The notes below the pieces were generated by a model, which saw only the letters and a list, made by a program, of their open reading frames with translations, ran no database searches and was not told the DNA's origin. The position numbers were made by a program, and so were the translations under genes. This document shows positions 1 through 8,059 of a stretch of 64,000 nucleotides of DNA, in pieces. Numbering within the stretch: position 1 is the first letter of the stretch; the number at the start of each line of letters is the position of its first letter. The stretch comes from Paenibacillus auburnensis (GTDB taxonomy: Bacteria > Bacillota > Bacilli > Paenibacillales > Paenibacillaceae): NCBI RefSeq assembly GCF_927798115.1, contig NZ_CAKMMG010000012.1, positions 1 through 64,000 on the forward strand, read 5' to 3'.

Positions 1-36
1 CGTTCGTCCTGAGCCAGGATCAAACTCTCCAAATTG
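1..36 (-). rRNA. rrs: 16S ribosomal RNA, 5' end only (partial)
   Basis: Read on the minus strand, the first bases give GAGAGTTTGATCCTGGCTCA followed by GGACGAACG, the universal start of bacterial 16S rRNA (the 27F primer site). The gene runs off the left edge, so the rest of the rrn operon lies outside the window. The mature 5' end near base 36 is an estimate. Confidence 0.97.
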
Positions 37-130
37 GTATTTAGAAAGAGCGATTGCTCATTTTGAAACATCTGACGAGAATTTGCATTCTCTAATTTTG
101 GATCTCACCGAAGTGATTTCCGATACTCAC

Positions 131-155
131 TCGTTGTTCAGTTTTCAAAGATCAA
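131..155 (-). promoter_or_regulatory. rRNA leader with boxA-like conserved element
   Basis: On the minus strand, about 95 bases before the 16S gene, the sequence reads CTTTGAAAACTGAACAACGA. This matches the CTTTGAAAACT block conserved in the pre-16S leaders of Bacillales, associated with antitermination (boxA-like) and rRNA processing. It lies between the rrn promoters and the 16S start, as expected. Confidence 0.6.
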
Positions 156-198
156 GCTCGTTGTCAGTGTCGATTAGCTCGTCACCAGCAACTCTTAT

Positions 199-227
199 AA
201 TATATCACATCCAGCCGTTCAATGCAA
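199..227 (-). promoter_or_regulatory. rrn promoter P2
   Basis: Minus strand: -35 TTGCAT (222-227), 17-bp spacer, -10 TATATT (199-204), preceded by an A-rich stretch like an UP element. It is the proximal of two near-identical promoters reading into the 16S gene. Confidence 0.7.
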
Positions 228-284
228 GCTCTTTTTTCAACTTCTTTTTCGAGCTCGGCGTTGATGTTTCGCGGCCAGAAATAG

Positions 285-313
285 AATATATCATGTATAA
301 GAAAACAATGCAA
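285..313 (-). promoter_or_regulatory. rrn promoter P1
   Basis: Minus strand: -35 TTGCAT (308-313), 17-bp spacer, -10 TATATT (285-290), preceded by a run of seven A residues. It has the same hexamers, spacing and flanks (GCTTGCATTG and TGATATATT) as P2, 86 bp downstream. Tandem rrn promoters are usual in Bacillales. Confidence 0.7.
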
Positions 314-337
314 GCTTTTTTTAGACAATAATTTATT

Positions 338-640
338 CACCCACTCTTTGCCCTATTACCTCAAGTAACTACATACGTTCATACTGCATTAAAAATAACA
401 ATGCATAATTACAAATGATCGCTGTGGAGACGTGATATGACCTTTAGCTTCCATAAAGGATGTAAGGATGCCCCGGGTGGAGCAGTAGAGTAAAGGTGTA
501 TTCCCTCTTTGCAATGATTTACAGAATATGCTGGGCAAAACTCAACCCGCAAAAATATAGCTTATGCATATGAGCAACAACGTCCATGTATCAAAATGAT
601 TCGGAATGGACATAGTAACGGCAGTTCTGACTAGACTATG
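338..640. other. Intergenic region, nothing recognised
   Basis: The stretch lies between the rrn promoters and the small gene at 668. It holds no convincing reading frame. Short inverted repeats such as CCTTTA/TAAAGG near 441-459 have no terminator tract. No clear promoter for the downstream gene was found. Confidence 0.4.
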
Positions 641-667
641 CTCACAACCCTTAGGAGGCAGACAGGT

Positions 668-793
668 ATGGACACGCACGAATTTGTGGAGAAGTTCCAG
701 GAGAACCAGCGGAAGGCCGAGAAGAATAAACGCCGGGGCAAAGGCTCCCCGGAAGCAAGACTGGCTAATAAGCAGCACAGCACAAACAAATAA
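668..793 (+). CDS. Small DUF4023-type protein, 41 aa
   Basis: A 41-codon frame starts with ATG at 668, preceded by TTAGGAGG at 651-658 with good spacing, and stops at TAA 791-793. The product is very basic and hydrophilic: MDTHEFVEKF at the start, a KNKRRGKG patch in the middle and an ANKQHSTNK end. These features resemble the DUF4023 peptides of Bacillus and Paenibacillus, which have no known function; that match is from memory. It has no signal peptide or membrane segment. A stem-loop terminator follows at 846-891. A 76-codon frame in another phase overlaps it but lacks a ribosome site. Confidence 0.75.
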   Translation: MDTHEFVEKFQENQRKAEKNKRRGKGSPEARLANKQHSTNK

Positions 794-845
794 ACGAGGG
801 TTAATAATTTACCACGTGAAACATTTACACCGTTAATTCACCAAA

Positions 846-891
846 AAAAGCAGCAGCCTGTTCTGTGAATCCAGAACGGACTGCTGCTTTT
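846..891. terminator. Bidirectional terminator
   Basis: An 11-bp stem, AAAAGCAGCAG (846-856) with CTGCTGCTTTT (881-891), has A and T tracts on both sides. It can end both the small plus-strand gene and the minus-strand gene at 921. Confidence 0.85.
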
Positions 892-920
892 CGTCTTCTA
901 CAATATCCGTTTGCGCCAGG

Positions 921-1637
921 TTATTTGCTCAATTTTGCTACGTTTACGGCTACCTTCTCTAGCTTCGCTTTGCTCAGCGACTGATCCGGCGAGCTAAGGG
1001 TCACATAGCGGTCATCCAGCTTGAAGGTCAGCATCGGGATATCCGAAGGCGTATACCATTTGGCGCTTGTTCCATTCGCGAGCTTCACCGTAGTTCCGTT
1101 ATAGTCATACGAGTAATCCCGTGGAGAAACATTCACACGCATATGCTTGAATAGGAAGGACACACCGTCTTCACCGCCGCCCACACTTACGAAGCTGTCT
1201 CCGCTGATCATTTGTGCCGGTGCATAGGCTGTTTCAAAGCCCTGATAGTCTGCGAATGCTTTGGTGATCTGTTCTTTTTGCGCGGCAGTATAATTTATCG
1301 GAGCTAAGGTGATGGCCGAGCCGTTATCCGGTACCGGCGTGCCGGAGCCGCTTCCGAGAACGACCTGATTGGCCGAAGCATTAAAGGTTACCGGTACATT
1401 CAGGGCTTCCGCCAGTGCACGGACAGGAAGATAAGTAGTGTTGTTGTAGGTAATTGGAGACAGTGTTTTGCCGTTGCCGTCTACCGGTGTATATGCAGCT
1501 CCATTGACCTTGAAGCCGATGCTGTGATTCAGATAGGCGCTGATCTTTTGCAGATTGGTTCCTGCATACACACCAGCTGAGCCTGTAACTGCCATTCCGA
1601 ACACCATTGTTGCTATGATCATCTTTTTGCTTTTCAT
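921..1637 (-). CDS. Secreted protein with copper-amine-oxidase-N-like stalk domain, 238 aa
   Basis: The start is placed at ATG 1635-1637 because it has an AAGGGAGA ribosome site and begins a signal peptide (MKSKKMIIATMVFGMAVTGSA). The mature part holds one stalk domain of the family named after the copper amine oxidase N terminus (about residues 35-105: VNGAAYTPVDGNG, NNTTYLPVRALAEAL, FNASANQVVL). A linker and a roughly 110-residue C-terminal domain of unknown fold follow. Such domains are common in Paenibacillus wall-associated proteins; no enzyme activity is implied. It is expected outside the membrane. It is monocistronic and ends at the terminator at 846-891. Confidence 0.8.
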   Translation of the reverse strand: MKSKKMIIATMVFGMAVTGSAGVYAGTNLQKISAYLNHSIGFKVNGAAYTPVDGNGKTLSPITYNNTTYLPVRALAEALNVPVTFNASANQVVLGSGSGTPVPDNGSAITLAPINYTAAQKEQITKAFADYQGFETAYAPAQMISGDSFVSVGGGEDGVSFLFKHMRVNVSPRDYSYDYNGTTVKLANGTSAKWYTPSDIPMLTFKLDDRYVTLSSPDQSLSKAKLEKVAVNVAKLSK

Positions 1638-1814
1638 TGAATATCGTCTCCCTTGTAGTTGTGTTGATTGTTTGTGTTGTTCTTTGCTATAAATCCATTT
1701 AACCATGAACTTATTTCTAACTTGTATCCGGATTGTAAAGAAGCATTTCAAAGCTCCGCTATCTATAATTACCCTCTTTTCTGCAACAAAGGGGAGGTTG
1801 GCGCAATACAGCAA

Positions 1815-1848
1815 CAGCCCGGGCCATCTCAAAGGATGGACCGGGCTG
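1815..1848 (-). terminator. Terminator after GNAT/chemoreceptor genes
   Basis: A stem of CAGCCCGGGCCATC against GATGGACCGGGCTG with one mismatch and a six-base loop lies 20 bases past the stop of the acetyltransferase gene. The T tract on the minus strand is weak. Confidence 0.6.
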
Positions 1849-1867
1849 GTCTGGATAAGGCTCTGAA

Positions 1868-2389
1868 TTAGCGGCTGCGGGAGACAGCAGTCTTATAGAC
1901 CTCTGTATACAGGATTTCTCTGTATAATTGAAACTCACCTAGACGAATGGGCCGGGGATACGTCATAATGCGCAGCGACAGATCAGGCTGTCCTGTACGC
2001 AGCGGGGGCTGGACGTAATCATAAAAATTCAGGTGGAAACCCAGCCGCTCATAAAATCCGATTCTGCGCTGCTCCAGCTCTCCAGCCGGCGGCTCCACCT
2101 CCAGCAGCACCGGCTTGTCCGAACGTGCGAGATAGCTGTTCATCAGCTTATAACCGATTCCGCCGCCGCGCGTAGCCGGGTTCACGGCGATATGCTCCAC
2201 AAAACGAAGCAGCGGAAACTCCCAAGCTGCTAAGAAGCCAATGATCCGCCCGGAAGCATCCTGCTCGGTGTATATCCGGTAGCTGGGGTTGTCCAGCAAA
2301 GCCTTCTGGCCGCCGTAGCTCCTCATCTCACTGACAGGAAACGAGGCTTCCATAAGGGTATAGATTTCATCAAAGTCTGAAGGATGCAT
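1868..2389 (-). CDS. GNAT family N-acetyltransferase, 173 aa
   Basis: Probable acetyl-CoA dependent N-acyltransferase of the cytoplasm; the substrate is unknown. The N-terminal two thirds have the GNAT layout: motif A at about residues 67-85 (VEHIAVNPATRGGGIGYKLM) with the acetyl-CoA binding R-x-G-G-x-G loop, and a later RIGFYERLGF segment typical of motif B. The ATG at 2389 is preceded by GAGGAGG. The chemoreceptor gene upstream ends 14 bp before this start, so the two are probably one transcript. Confidence 0.85.
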   Translation of the reverse strand: MHPSDFDEIYTLMEASFPVSEMRSYGGQKALLDNPSYRIYTEQDASGRIIGFLAAWEFPLLRFVEHIAVNPATRGGGIGYKLMNSYLARSDKPVLLEVEPPAGELEQRRIGFYERLGFHLNFYDYVQPPLRTGQPDLSLRIMTYPRPIRLGEFQLYREILYTEVYKTAVSRSR

Positions 2390-2403
2390 ATAGGCCTCCT
2401 CAC

Positions 2404-3219
2404 TTATTTCAAATTGGACAGCTCATTCGCCGTACTGGCAACATGCTCATATGCACGGCTCAGCTCCTGCATCGCCTGGCCCTGATGCTGCGAAAAGCCC
2501 ATAATGTCCTGAATCGACCGGTCCATCTGCAGAATGGCCTGCTTCATCCCGGCCAGCTGGCTGTGGATATTCTGCACAAGCGAATGGCTGTCATTAGCCA
2601 GCTTGCGGATTTCTGTCGCTACTACGCCGAAGCCCCGGCCTTGCTCGCCTGCCCGGGCCGCCTCAATCGCAGCATTAAGCCCCAGCATATGGGACTGATC
2701 GGCAATCCGTTTGACGGAGGACAGAATTTCAAAGCTGCTCTCGATATCTCGAACCATCGCTTTGGAATGGCCAACCAGCTCGTCCAGACGCTCCGTAACG
2801 CCAAGCGCTGAGCGGGTCACTTCTTCTGAGGTTGCGGTCATTTCCTGGACCAGGGAAGATAGCTCCTGTGCCCCGTCCTGAAGGGCAGAAGCCCGGTGCG
2901 TGGACACCATAGCTGCAATGACACCAACTACTGCCCCATTCTCGATAACCGGCACCGCTGAAGAAAGGTAAGGTACTCCGAAGGCCTCAGCCCCCCGTTC
3001 TTCACGCTGCACCGTTCCAGTCTCAAAAGCTATGTAAGAAACGGTCCCTTTGAATTTCTCCAGCGGAGCACCTACAGGAACCCTAAGATCAATCTGCTGA
3101 CCCGGGAGATAAGCCACCACCTTCTCGGTATCCGCCAGCACCATAGCAGCATCCTCCGGATACGTCAGCTGGATTACACTAAGCATGTCCTGCAATTGTT
3201 GAATTTTATTCACTAGCAT
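2404..3219 (-). CDS. Soluble methyl-accepting chemotaxis-like protein, 271 aa
   Basis: A chemoreceptor without membrane segments. Residues 1-100 form a small sensory domain of uncertain type. Residues 130-271 are the MCP signalling helix pair, with the conserved hairpin tip seen as MLGLNAAIEAARAGEQGRG and FGVVATEIRKLA. This is the part that would contact CheA and CheW. At 271 residues it has the size of short soluble receptors such as B. subtilis YfmS. It lacks the long methylation helices of full receptors. It is first in a two-gene unit with the GNAT protein. Confidence 0.88.
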   Translation of the reverse strand: MLVNKIQQLQDMLSVIQLTYPEDAAMVLADTEKVVAYLPGQQIDLRVPVGAPLEKFKGTVSYIAFETGTVQREERGAEAFGVPYLSSAVPVIENGAVVGVIAAMVSTHRASALQDGAQELSSLVQEMTATSEEVTRSALGVTERLDELVGHSKAMVRDIESSFEILSSVKRIADQSHMLGLNAAIEAARAGEQGRGFGVVATEIRKLANDSHSLVQNIHSQLAGMKQAILQMDRSIQDIMGFSQHQGQAMQELSRAYEHVASTANELSNLK

Positions 3220-3329
3220 GGGTCATCAACCGCCTGTTCCATAAATATATGATCTGAATTGATTATAGCACTCCTTTTTTTCAAAAAATGCTTAAATGTA
3301 CTTGTAAAAATCCCCACTGCCGGAACTAG

Positions 3330-4163
3330 TTAAAATCGTTTAAACCGCATCTCGAGCGCTGCATAATACGCTGGTGAAACAACCGGCTGCGCGCCCCGCA
3401 GAATCTCTTCCATGTAATACACGGGCGGAGCTGTCTCGGCTTGTTTGTTCACTACAACAAATGTTACCGCCGCCTGGCTTGTCCCGTCCGTAAGCTGCAC
3501 GGGCACGACAGCAGGGCGATATAAGTTTTCTGCCACACCTTCCCGCACATACAAATAATTAACTAGACACTCCGGTGTTATCCGGTACACCTTACCTTCC
3601 GCACTGCCGCCGGTTTCAACCAGATCCGCCCGTCCCCCATCGGCAAGAGGCAGGGTAAAGGCTACTTGAAAGCCTTCCGCCACACCGCAGCCCTCTACGC
3701 TGTTGAAATCGTCTTCCCTTCCAGCCAGCTGAATACGCCGCAAGTCCATACAGCTCCCATAGGCAAAATAAAGCAGCTCCCCGCTATCCTTCAGCAGGTG
3801 AAGCTTCCAGTCTCCTTCCGGAATTGCGGCATATTGCTGCATGTGCCTGTACACATAGACCCAGGCTTCGGTCACACCGGTGTCGGTGGTTACCTCTGTC
3901 ACTACCCGTTCATAATCATTCCGCGCATCGCCGGGACCGTAATACTCTTCCAGCTCATCAAGCCGCTGCAGCACATCCGCTGTCACTTCGTAGAGTTCAC
4001 CGGCCACTGTGCCTTCCGTCTCCAGCAGAACCGGATAACCTGATCCCGTATCGGCCAGCGTTCCTTTTACTTGCGCCAGCAGCGAGAATAATCTGCTATC
4101 CCCCAGCAAATCATGATACTGTTCACCCTGCCGCAAGGTACCATACACAAATACTTTTTCCAT
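3330..4163 (-). CDS. Tandem-domain gamma-glutamylcyclotransferase family protein, 277 aa
   Basis: Two domains of the gamma-glutamylcyclotransferase (GGCT/AIG2) fold are fused. The first (about 1-125) starts MEKVFVYGTLRQGE and contains LDELEEYYG with the likely catalytic Glu. The second (about 135-277) starts LLYFAYGSCMD. The start at ATG 4161-4163 is chosen for the GGAGGAAT site; an upstream in-frame ATG lacks one. The length and arrangement match B. subtilis YkqA. Members of the fold cyclise gamma-glutamyl amines to 5-oxoproline; the actual substrate here is unknown. It is monocistronic. Confidence 0.85.
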   Translation of the reverse strand: MEKVFVYGTLRQGEQYHDLLGDSRLFSLLAQVKGTLADTGSGYPVLLETEGTVAGELYEVTADVLQRLDELEEYYGPGDARNDYERVVTEVTTDTGVTEAWVYVYRHMQQYAAIPEGDWKLHLLKDSGELLYFAYGSCMDLRRIQLAGREDDFNSVEGCGVAEGFQVAFTLPLADGGRADLVETGGSAEGKVYRITPECLVNYLYVREGVAENLYRPAVVPVQLTDGTSQAAVTFVVVNKQAETAPPVYYMEEILRGAQPVVSPAYYAALEMRFKRF

Positions 4164-4270
4164 AGTGGATTCCTCCGCCTGCATAACGCTTTCTCTGCAT
4201 TATACCAAAAGAGTCACAAAACCTTCTTTAAAGATATTGCTGTGAATTAGCATCTGGTACTAATATAACA

Positions 4271-4279
4271 TGCTATACT
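4271..4279 (+). promoter_or_regulatory. Extended -10 promoter for acyl-CoA synthetase gene
   Basis: TGCTATACT is an extended -10 element 44 bp before the start codon at 4323. No good -35 lies 17 bp upstream. Confidence 0.45.
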
Positions 4280-4322
4280 ATACAGTAGTTGCAACCATCA
4301 CGATTATATAGGAGAGGTACAT

Positions 4323-5915
4323 TTGGACAATCAGCGCTTCATTGCACCTGAAATCTACAATCTGACTTCGGAAATGGAACAGCATCCTCCGGATAAGATT
4401 GCGCTTAAATGGCTTCATGAGAACGGAAACTTCGAGGAAATCACCTATGGTGAGCTGCTCAGCCAGGCCAACCGGCTTGCCGGAGGGCTTGCCGGTCTGG
4501 GACTTCATAAAGGCGACCGCGTGCTGGTCATGGTTCCGCGCCGTATCATCGCTTACGTCATCTATCTCGCCTGCCTCAAGCTTGGACTGGCCGTTATTCC
4601 TTCTTCCGAAATGCTGCGGGCCAAGGATTTGTCCTACCGCCTGCGGCATTCGGAGGCCAGAGCGGTCATTGTCTGGTCCGAGGTTACCGGCGAAGTCAAT
4701 AAAATCACGGAAGATCTGCCGGCTCTGGACTACCGCCTGTCGGTATCCGGAAACACGGATGAGCTTGAAGCCGGCTGGAGCGCTCTGGAGAGCCTGATGG
4801 ACGGGCAGCCGGATTCCCGTCCGGCCCTGGCCACCAGCCGTGACGATATCGCCATCCTGGCGTATACCTCCGGCACAACCGGCAACCCGAAAGCTGTGGT
4901 ACACACCCATGGCTGGGGTTATGCCCACCTGCGGATCGTTTCACCTCAATGGCTGGACATCCGCAAATCGGATACCGTATGGGCCACAGCAGCTCCGGGC
5001 TGGCAAAAATGGATCTGGAGCCCGTTCCTGACGGTACTCGGCAACGGTGCCACCGGCTTTGTCTATAATGGTTCTTTTCATCCAGACCGTTATCTGCAGC
5101 TGCTGCAGGATCAAGGCATCCAGGTATTATGCTGCACGCCTACAGAATACCGCCTGATGGCCAAGACAGAAGGACTGTCACGGTATGACCTGTCCAAGCT
5201 GCGCTGCGCCGTATCCGCCGGTGAACCGCTCAACCTGGAAGTCATCAACACCTTCCAGCATCATTTCGATATTACGATCCGCGACGGCTACGGGCAAACA
5301 GAAAGCACGCTGATCATTGCGGCGCTTAAGGATGATCCGATCCGGATCGGGTCCATGGGCAAATCAATTGCCCCCGGCATCGCGGAGATCATTGATGATC
5401 AGGGGAATCCGGTTCCTCCTGGTGTAGTTGGAGATATCGCAGTGCACCTAAGCATGCCTGCCCTGTTCCAGAATTATTACAAAGACCCGGAACGTAAGGC
5501 GAATGCCTCGCACGGGGAGTATTTCGTTACCGGAGACCGGGCGCGCAAGGATGAAGACGGCTACTTCTGGTTCGAAGGCCGGGGCGACGATATCATCATC
5601 AGCTCGGGCTACACCATCGGCCCGTTTGAAGTGGAAGAAGCGCTGATGAAGCATGATCTCGTCAAGGAATGTGCCGTTGTTGCCAGTCCCGATGAGATCC
5701 GCGGGTCTATTGTCAAAGCCTTTGTCGTGCTGAAGGACGGCAAGGAAGGTTCTTCCGAGCTGGTTAAAGAGCTGCAAAGTCATGTCAAAGAGATGACTGC
5801 TCCTTACAAATATCCGCGCAAGATCGAATTCATCAATGATCTACCGAAGACTGCATCCGGTAAAATACGCCGTGTAGAGCTGCGTGAGCAGGAAAAACGC
5901 GCTTCGCAGGAATAG
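4323..5915 (+). CDS. Acyl-CoA synthetase (MbcS/YtcI-like), 530 aa
   Basis: An AMP-forming acyl-CoA ligase of the cytoplasm that activates a carboxylic acid with ATP and CoA. Motifs in order: the phosphate-binding loop YTSGTTGNPKAVVHTHG (about 183-199), the DGYGQTES adenine-site motif (about 320), the TGDRARKDEDGYFWFEGRGDD hinge (about 400) and the C-terminal catalytic lysine in PKTASGKIRRVELRE. Length and overall pattern fit the medium or branched short-chain enzymes such as B. subtilis YtcI and Listeria MbcS rather than long-chain FadD; that assignment is from family knowledge. The TTG start at 4323 follows AGGAGAGG. A strong terminator follows. Confidence 0.88.
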   Translation: MDNQRFIAPEIYNLTSEMEQHPPDKIALKWLHENGNFEEITYGELLSQANRLAGGLAGLGLHKGDRVLVMVPRRIIAYVIYLACLKLGLAVIPSSEMLRAKDLSYRLRHSEARAVIVWSEVTGEVNKITEDLPALDYRLSVSGNTDELEAGWSALESLMDGQPDSRPALATSRDDIAILAYTSGTTGNPKAVVHTHGWGYAHLRIVSPQWLDIRKSDTVWATAAPGWQKWIWSPFLTVLGNGATGFVYNGSFHPDRYLQLLQDQGIQVLCCTPTEYRLMAKTEGLSRYDLSKLRCAVSAGEPLNLEVINTFQHHFDITIRDGYGQTESTLIIAALKDDPIRIGSMGKSIAPGIAEIIDDQGNPVPPGVVGDIAVHLSMPALFQNYYKDPERKANASHGEYFVTGDRARKDEDGYFWFEGRGDDIIISSGYTIGPFEVEEALMKHDLVKECAVVASPDEIRGSIVKAFVVLKDGKEGSSELVKELQSHVKEMTAPYKYPRKIEFINDLPKTASGKIRRVELREQEKRASQE

Positions 5916-5928
5916 TTTCAGACAGCAA

Positions 5929-5970
5929 AAAGCCCCCATTCTCCGCTTCACCGTGGAGAATGGGGGCTTT
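5929..5970. terminator. Bidirectional terminator
   Basis: AAAGCCCCCATTCTCC pairs with GGAGAATGGGGGCTTT around a short loop, with A and T tracts on either side. It serves the convergent genes ending at 5915 and 5977. Confidence 0.92.
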
Positions 5971-5976
5971 CACATA

Positions 5977-6570
5977 TCATTCTGACCAATACTTCGCTCC
6001 CGGATTCAGCTCCGCACCGATCTCGCCTTCTTTGACCAGATCGCAATCCAGATAACCTTCCTCATCCAGGAAATAGGCTTCCTGCTTATAGAATTCACAC
6101 AGCGTTTCCAGGAACTTCTCAGGAGAATCGTACATCACGACCAAATCGCCGTAGTCATGCAGCAGATCACAGATTACTTCCGTTCCCTCCTCTGACCGGT
6201 AGCAGCAGATGAAATCACTGCCATAGTTCGTCAGGAGCGGGAAAATCTGTCCGCCGCCGGAATAGCCTTTCTCTTCCAGAATGCCTGCCAGCACCTGCAT
6301 TTCCTGTTCATATTCAGTGATATGAATGAGACGGTACCCCGGAATGAACTCGATCAGGATCGGCTCCTCCTCCCCGCTGCTTGTTCCTGCAACATGACTG
6401 TAAATTACCTTCAGGAGATCCGGGGCATCCGGTACCAAATCAGTGATTGCCGCGCTGCCCTTAGCGCTTATCCCCAGGCTGGCTGTATAGTTAGGACGTA
6501 ATCCGGCGGAAAGCTCAAGGTACGTCTGAAATTGCGCAGAAAGCGGGTGTGCATAGGAATGGGTATACAT
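5977..6570 (-). CDS. Hypothetical acidic protein, possibly SMI1/KNR4-like, 197 aa
   Basis: Not firmly recognised. The protein is soluble and acidic, with no signal peptide. The central IEFIPGYRLIHITEYEQEM and the acidic C-terminal third (FYKQEAYFLDEEGYLD) recall SMI1/KNR4 (SUKH) proteins, which include toxin-immunity members, but the match is weak. The ATG at 6570 has an AAAGGATGA site. It is followed at 86 bp upstream in genome order by the HEAT-repeat gene; both are read leftwards and may be linked. Confidence 0.65.
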   Translation of the reverse strand: MYTHSYAHPLSAQFQTYLELSAGLRPNYTASLGISAKGSAAITDLVPDAPDLLKVIYSHVAGTSSGEEEPILIEFIPGYRLIHITEYEQEMQVLAGILEEKGYSGGGQIFPLLTNYGSDFICCYRSEEGTEVICDLLHDYGDLVVMYDSPEKFLETLCEFYKQEAYFLDEEGYLDCDLVKEGEIGAELNPGAKYWSE

Positions 6571-6656
6571 GTTGTCATCCTTTACTTGATTAAATTAGGA
6601 AAGCGGACCAATGAGAACTTGTCCAGTCCCTGTCGATCCGCTTCTCTTAAGAAAAA

Positions 6657-7097
6657 CTATTTAACCGCTGAAATCCATTGCTTCTCCAGCCAGTTGTCGA
6701 AATCTTCGCCCTTCTCGCCTTCGTAAGCATCGTAGACATCAATCCGCATCTTCTTCAGCTTCTCCTTGAACTCTTCATAAGAATGGTCACGCGGAAGGCT
6801 TTTTTTGATGCGCAGCACGATCTTGGAGATCCCTCTGAACAGCTCAGCTTTGTTCTTGGACGGTACTTTTACATCTTCGCCGAATGCACTCAGCTTCTTG
6901 TACGCGGCTTCTTGTACGGTATATACAGGATCACTGATCATCAGACGGTTCAGGATATCAATGACTTGTTTGTGGTTCCAGTTACCCAGCTCTTCGACAG
7001 CAGCAAGACGTGCTCTCCAGTCCGCAGAACGGCCTGCAGCCTTCTTCAGCTCCTCATAATTCTCTGGCAGCTCTTGATTCAGTTCTTCATTATTCAA
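6657..7097 (-). CDS. HEAT-repeat domain protein, 146 aa
   Basis: A small cytoplasmic helical protein. Residues about 25-70 carry HEAT-like helices (DWRARLAAVEELGNWNHKQV, then DPVYTVQEAAYKKLSAFG). A lysine-rich region and a C-terminal acidic helix follow. Such repeats bind other proteins; the partner is unknown. Two TTG codons could start it. TTG 7095-7097 is chosen because AAGGGGA lies nine bases before it, whereas TTG 7104-7106 directly abuts the site. Similar small proteins are common in Bacillales and of unknown function. Confidence 0.75.
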   Translation of the reverse strand: MNNEELNQELPENYEELKKAAGRSADWRARLAAVEELGNWNHKQVIDILNRLMISDPVYTVQEAAYKKLSAFGEDVKVPSKNKAELFRGISKIVLRIKKSLPRDHSYEEFKEKLKKMRIDVYDAYEGEKGEDFDNWLEKQWISAVK

Positions 7098-7182
7098 ACG
7101 ATACAATCCCCTTCTTGGTTAAATCTGCTGGTAGTGCAATTCTACCGTTTGCGCTCCTTGATTTCAATCTTTTGTCCAAATT

Positions 7183-7887
7183 TTAATACACCTTGAAAAA
7201 AACATCCTCAAGAATCGTCTTCGCCTTTCTCAGGCTGCGGGCATCCAGCTTCCGGAGCATTGCTGTAATCTCATGCAGCTCTGCGGAATCTCTGGCCGTA
7301 AAGGATTCCGTATCCTCCGGCAGATGCTTCACCGCTGTGAATCTGGCGGCAATCGATTCCGGGTCAGTCCACGAAACCTCTGCCGTATCCTCAATTCCCC
7401 GGGTGAAAAACAGCAGTTCATTCTCACTGTAACGCTCCAGGAACAGATGAATGCCGACATCCATTTGCTTGTGCAGCGCCTGATGCAGCGTGAAGATTTC
7501 CTGCCCGAGCGGTGTTATGCGGAACAATACTTCTTTTTTATTGCCCGGCAGCAGCTCCGTAAGGATAATCCCTCTATCGAGCAGTCTGCGGGTGATCTTG
7601 GATATGCTGCCTTTGGGGATGCCAAATTCCTTCGAAATGGAAGCACCATTGACCGGCTCCAGCTGTCCGATGGCATCGATAACATGCAGCATCATCACGG
7701 TAGACTCCTTAAGAAACTCTATAACGGCGGGATTGCTGCAATGGCGGATCATCCATTCCCGTTCCTCATCATCATCATTTTGAAACCGCCGCTGCAGCTT
7801 AGTGACCGCCTGCATCAGTCGGGCAATCAGCATCTCCTTCCTGGAATTTCCGGGTTCAGTATTAGTATTTCCGGAAGCTTCAAGCAT
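7183..7887 (-). CDS. MarR family transcriptional regulator, 234 aa
   Basis: A winged-helix repressor-type regulator. The DNA-binding region is about residues 70-140: GQLEPVNGASISKEFGIPKG, then SISKITRRLLDRGIILTE and the wing at LLPGNKKEVLFRITPLG. The protein is longer than a typical 140-170 aa MarR because of N- and C-terminal extensions. The start at ATG 7885-7887 has GAGGAG; an upstream in-frame start has no site. It is divergent from the oxidoreductase gene at 8060, and the gap holds repeated AGGAAA boxes over a strong promoter. It therefore probably represses that gene and perhaps itself. Confidence 0.85.
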   Translation of the reverse strand: MLEASGNTNTEPGNSRKEMLIARLMQAVTKLQRRFQNDDDEEREWMIRHCSNPAVIEFLKESTVMMLHVIDAIGQLEPVNGASISKEFGIPKGSISKITRRLLDRGIILTELLPGNKKEVLFRITPLGQEIFTLHQALHKQMDVGIHLFLERYSENELLFFTRGIEDTAEVSWTDPESIAARFTAVKHLPEDTESFTARDSAELHEITAMLRKLDARSLRKAKTILEDVFFKVY

Positions 7888-7956
7888 GCCGGCTCTCCTC
7901 ACTCTCTGATAGTCTCTCCTATTCACAGTGTAGCATTGAACAAACCCCAAATAAAG

Positions 7957-8035
7957 TTTCCAGGAAATATTATTGACATATAGGAAACCAGAATCTATTA
8001 TTGTAACCATGAAACATTTTTATAATCTAGGAAAC
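7957..8035 (+). promoter_or_regulatory. Promoter and candidate MarR operators for the oxidoreductase gene
   Basis: Near-consensus promoter: TTGACA (7973-7978), 17-bp spacer, TATTAT (7996-8001). Boxes sharing AGGAAA flank it: the 11-bp palindrome TTTCCAGGAAA (7957-7967), TAGGAAAC (7981-7988, between -35 and -10) and TAGGAAAC (8028-8035, in the leader). Sites over a strong promoter suggest repression by the divergent MarR protein; that link is inferred. Confidence 0.65.
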
Positions 8036-8059
8036 AATATAGGGATGGAGACGATAGAT

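Noticed and set aside
83..331. 82-codon plus-strand frame in the rRNA leader
   Set aside because: It lies antisense over the rrn promoters and leader, has no ribosome site, and its composition is typical of chance reading through AT-rich leader DNA.
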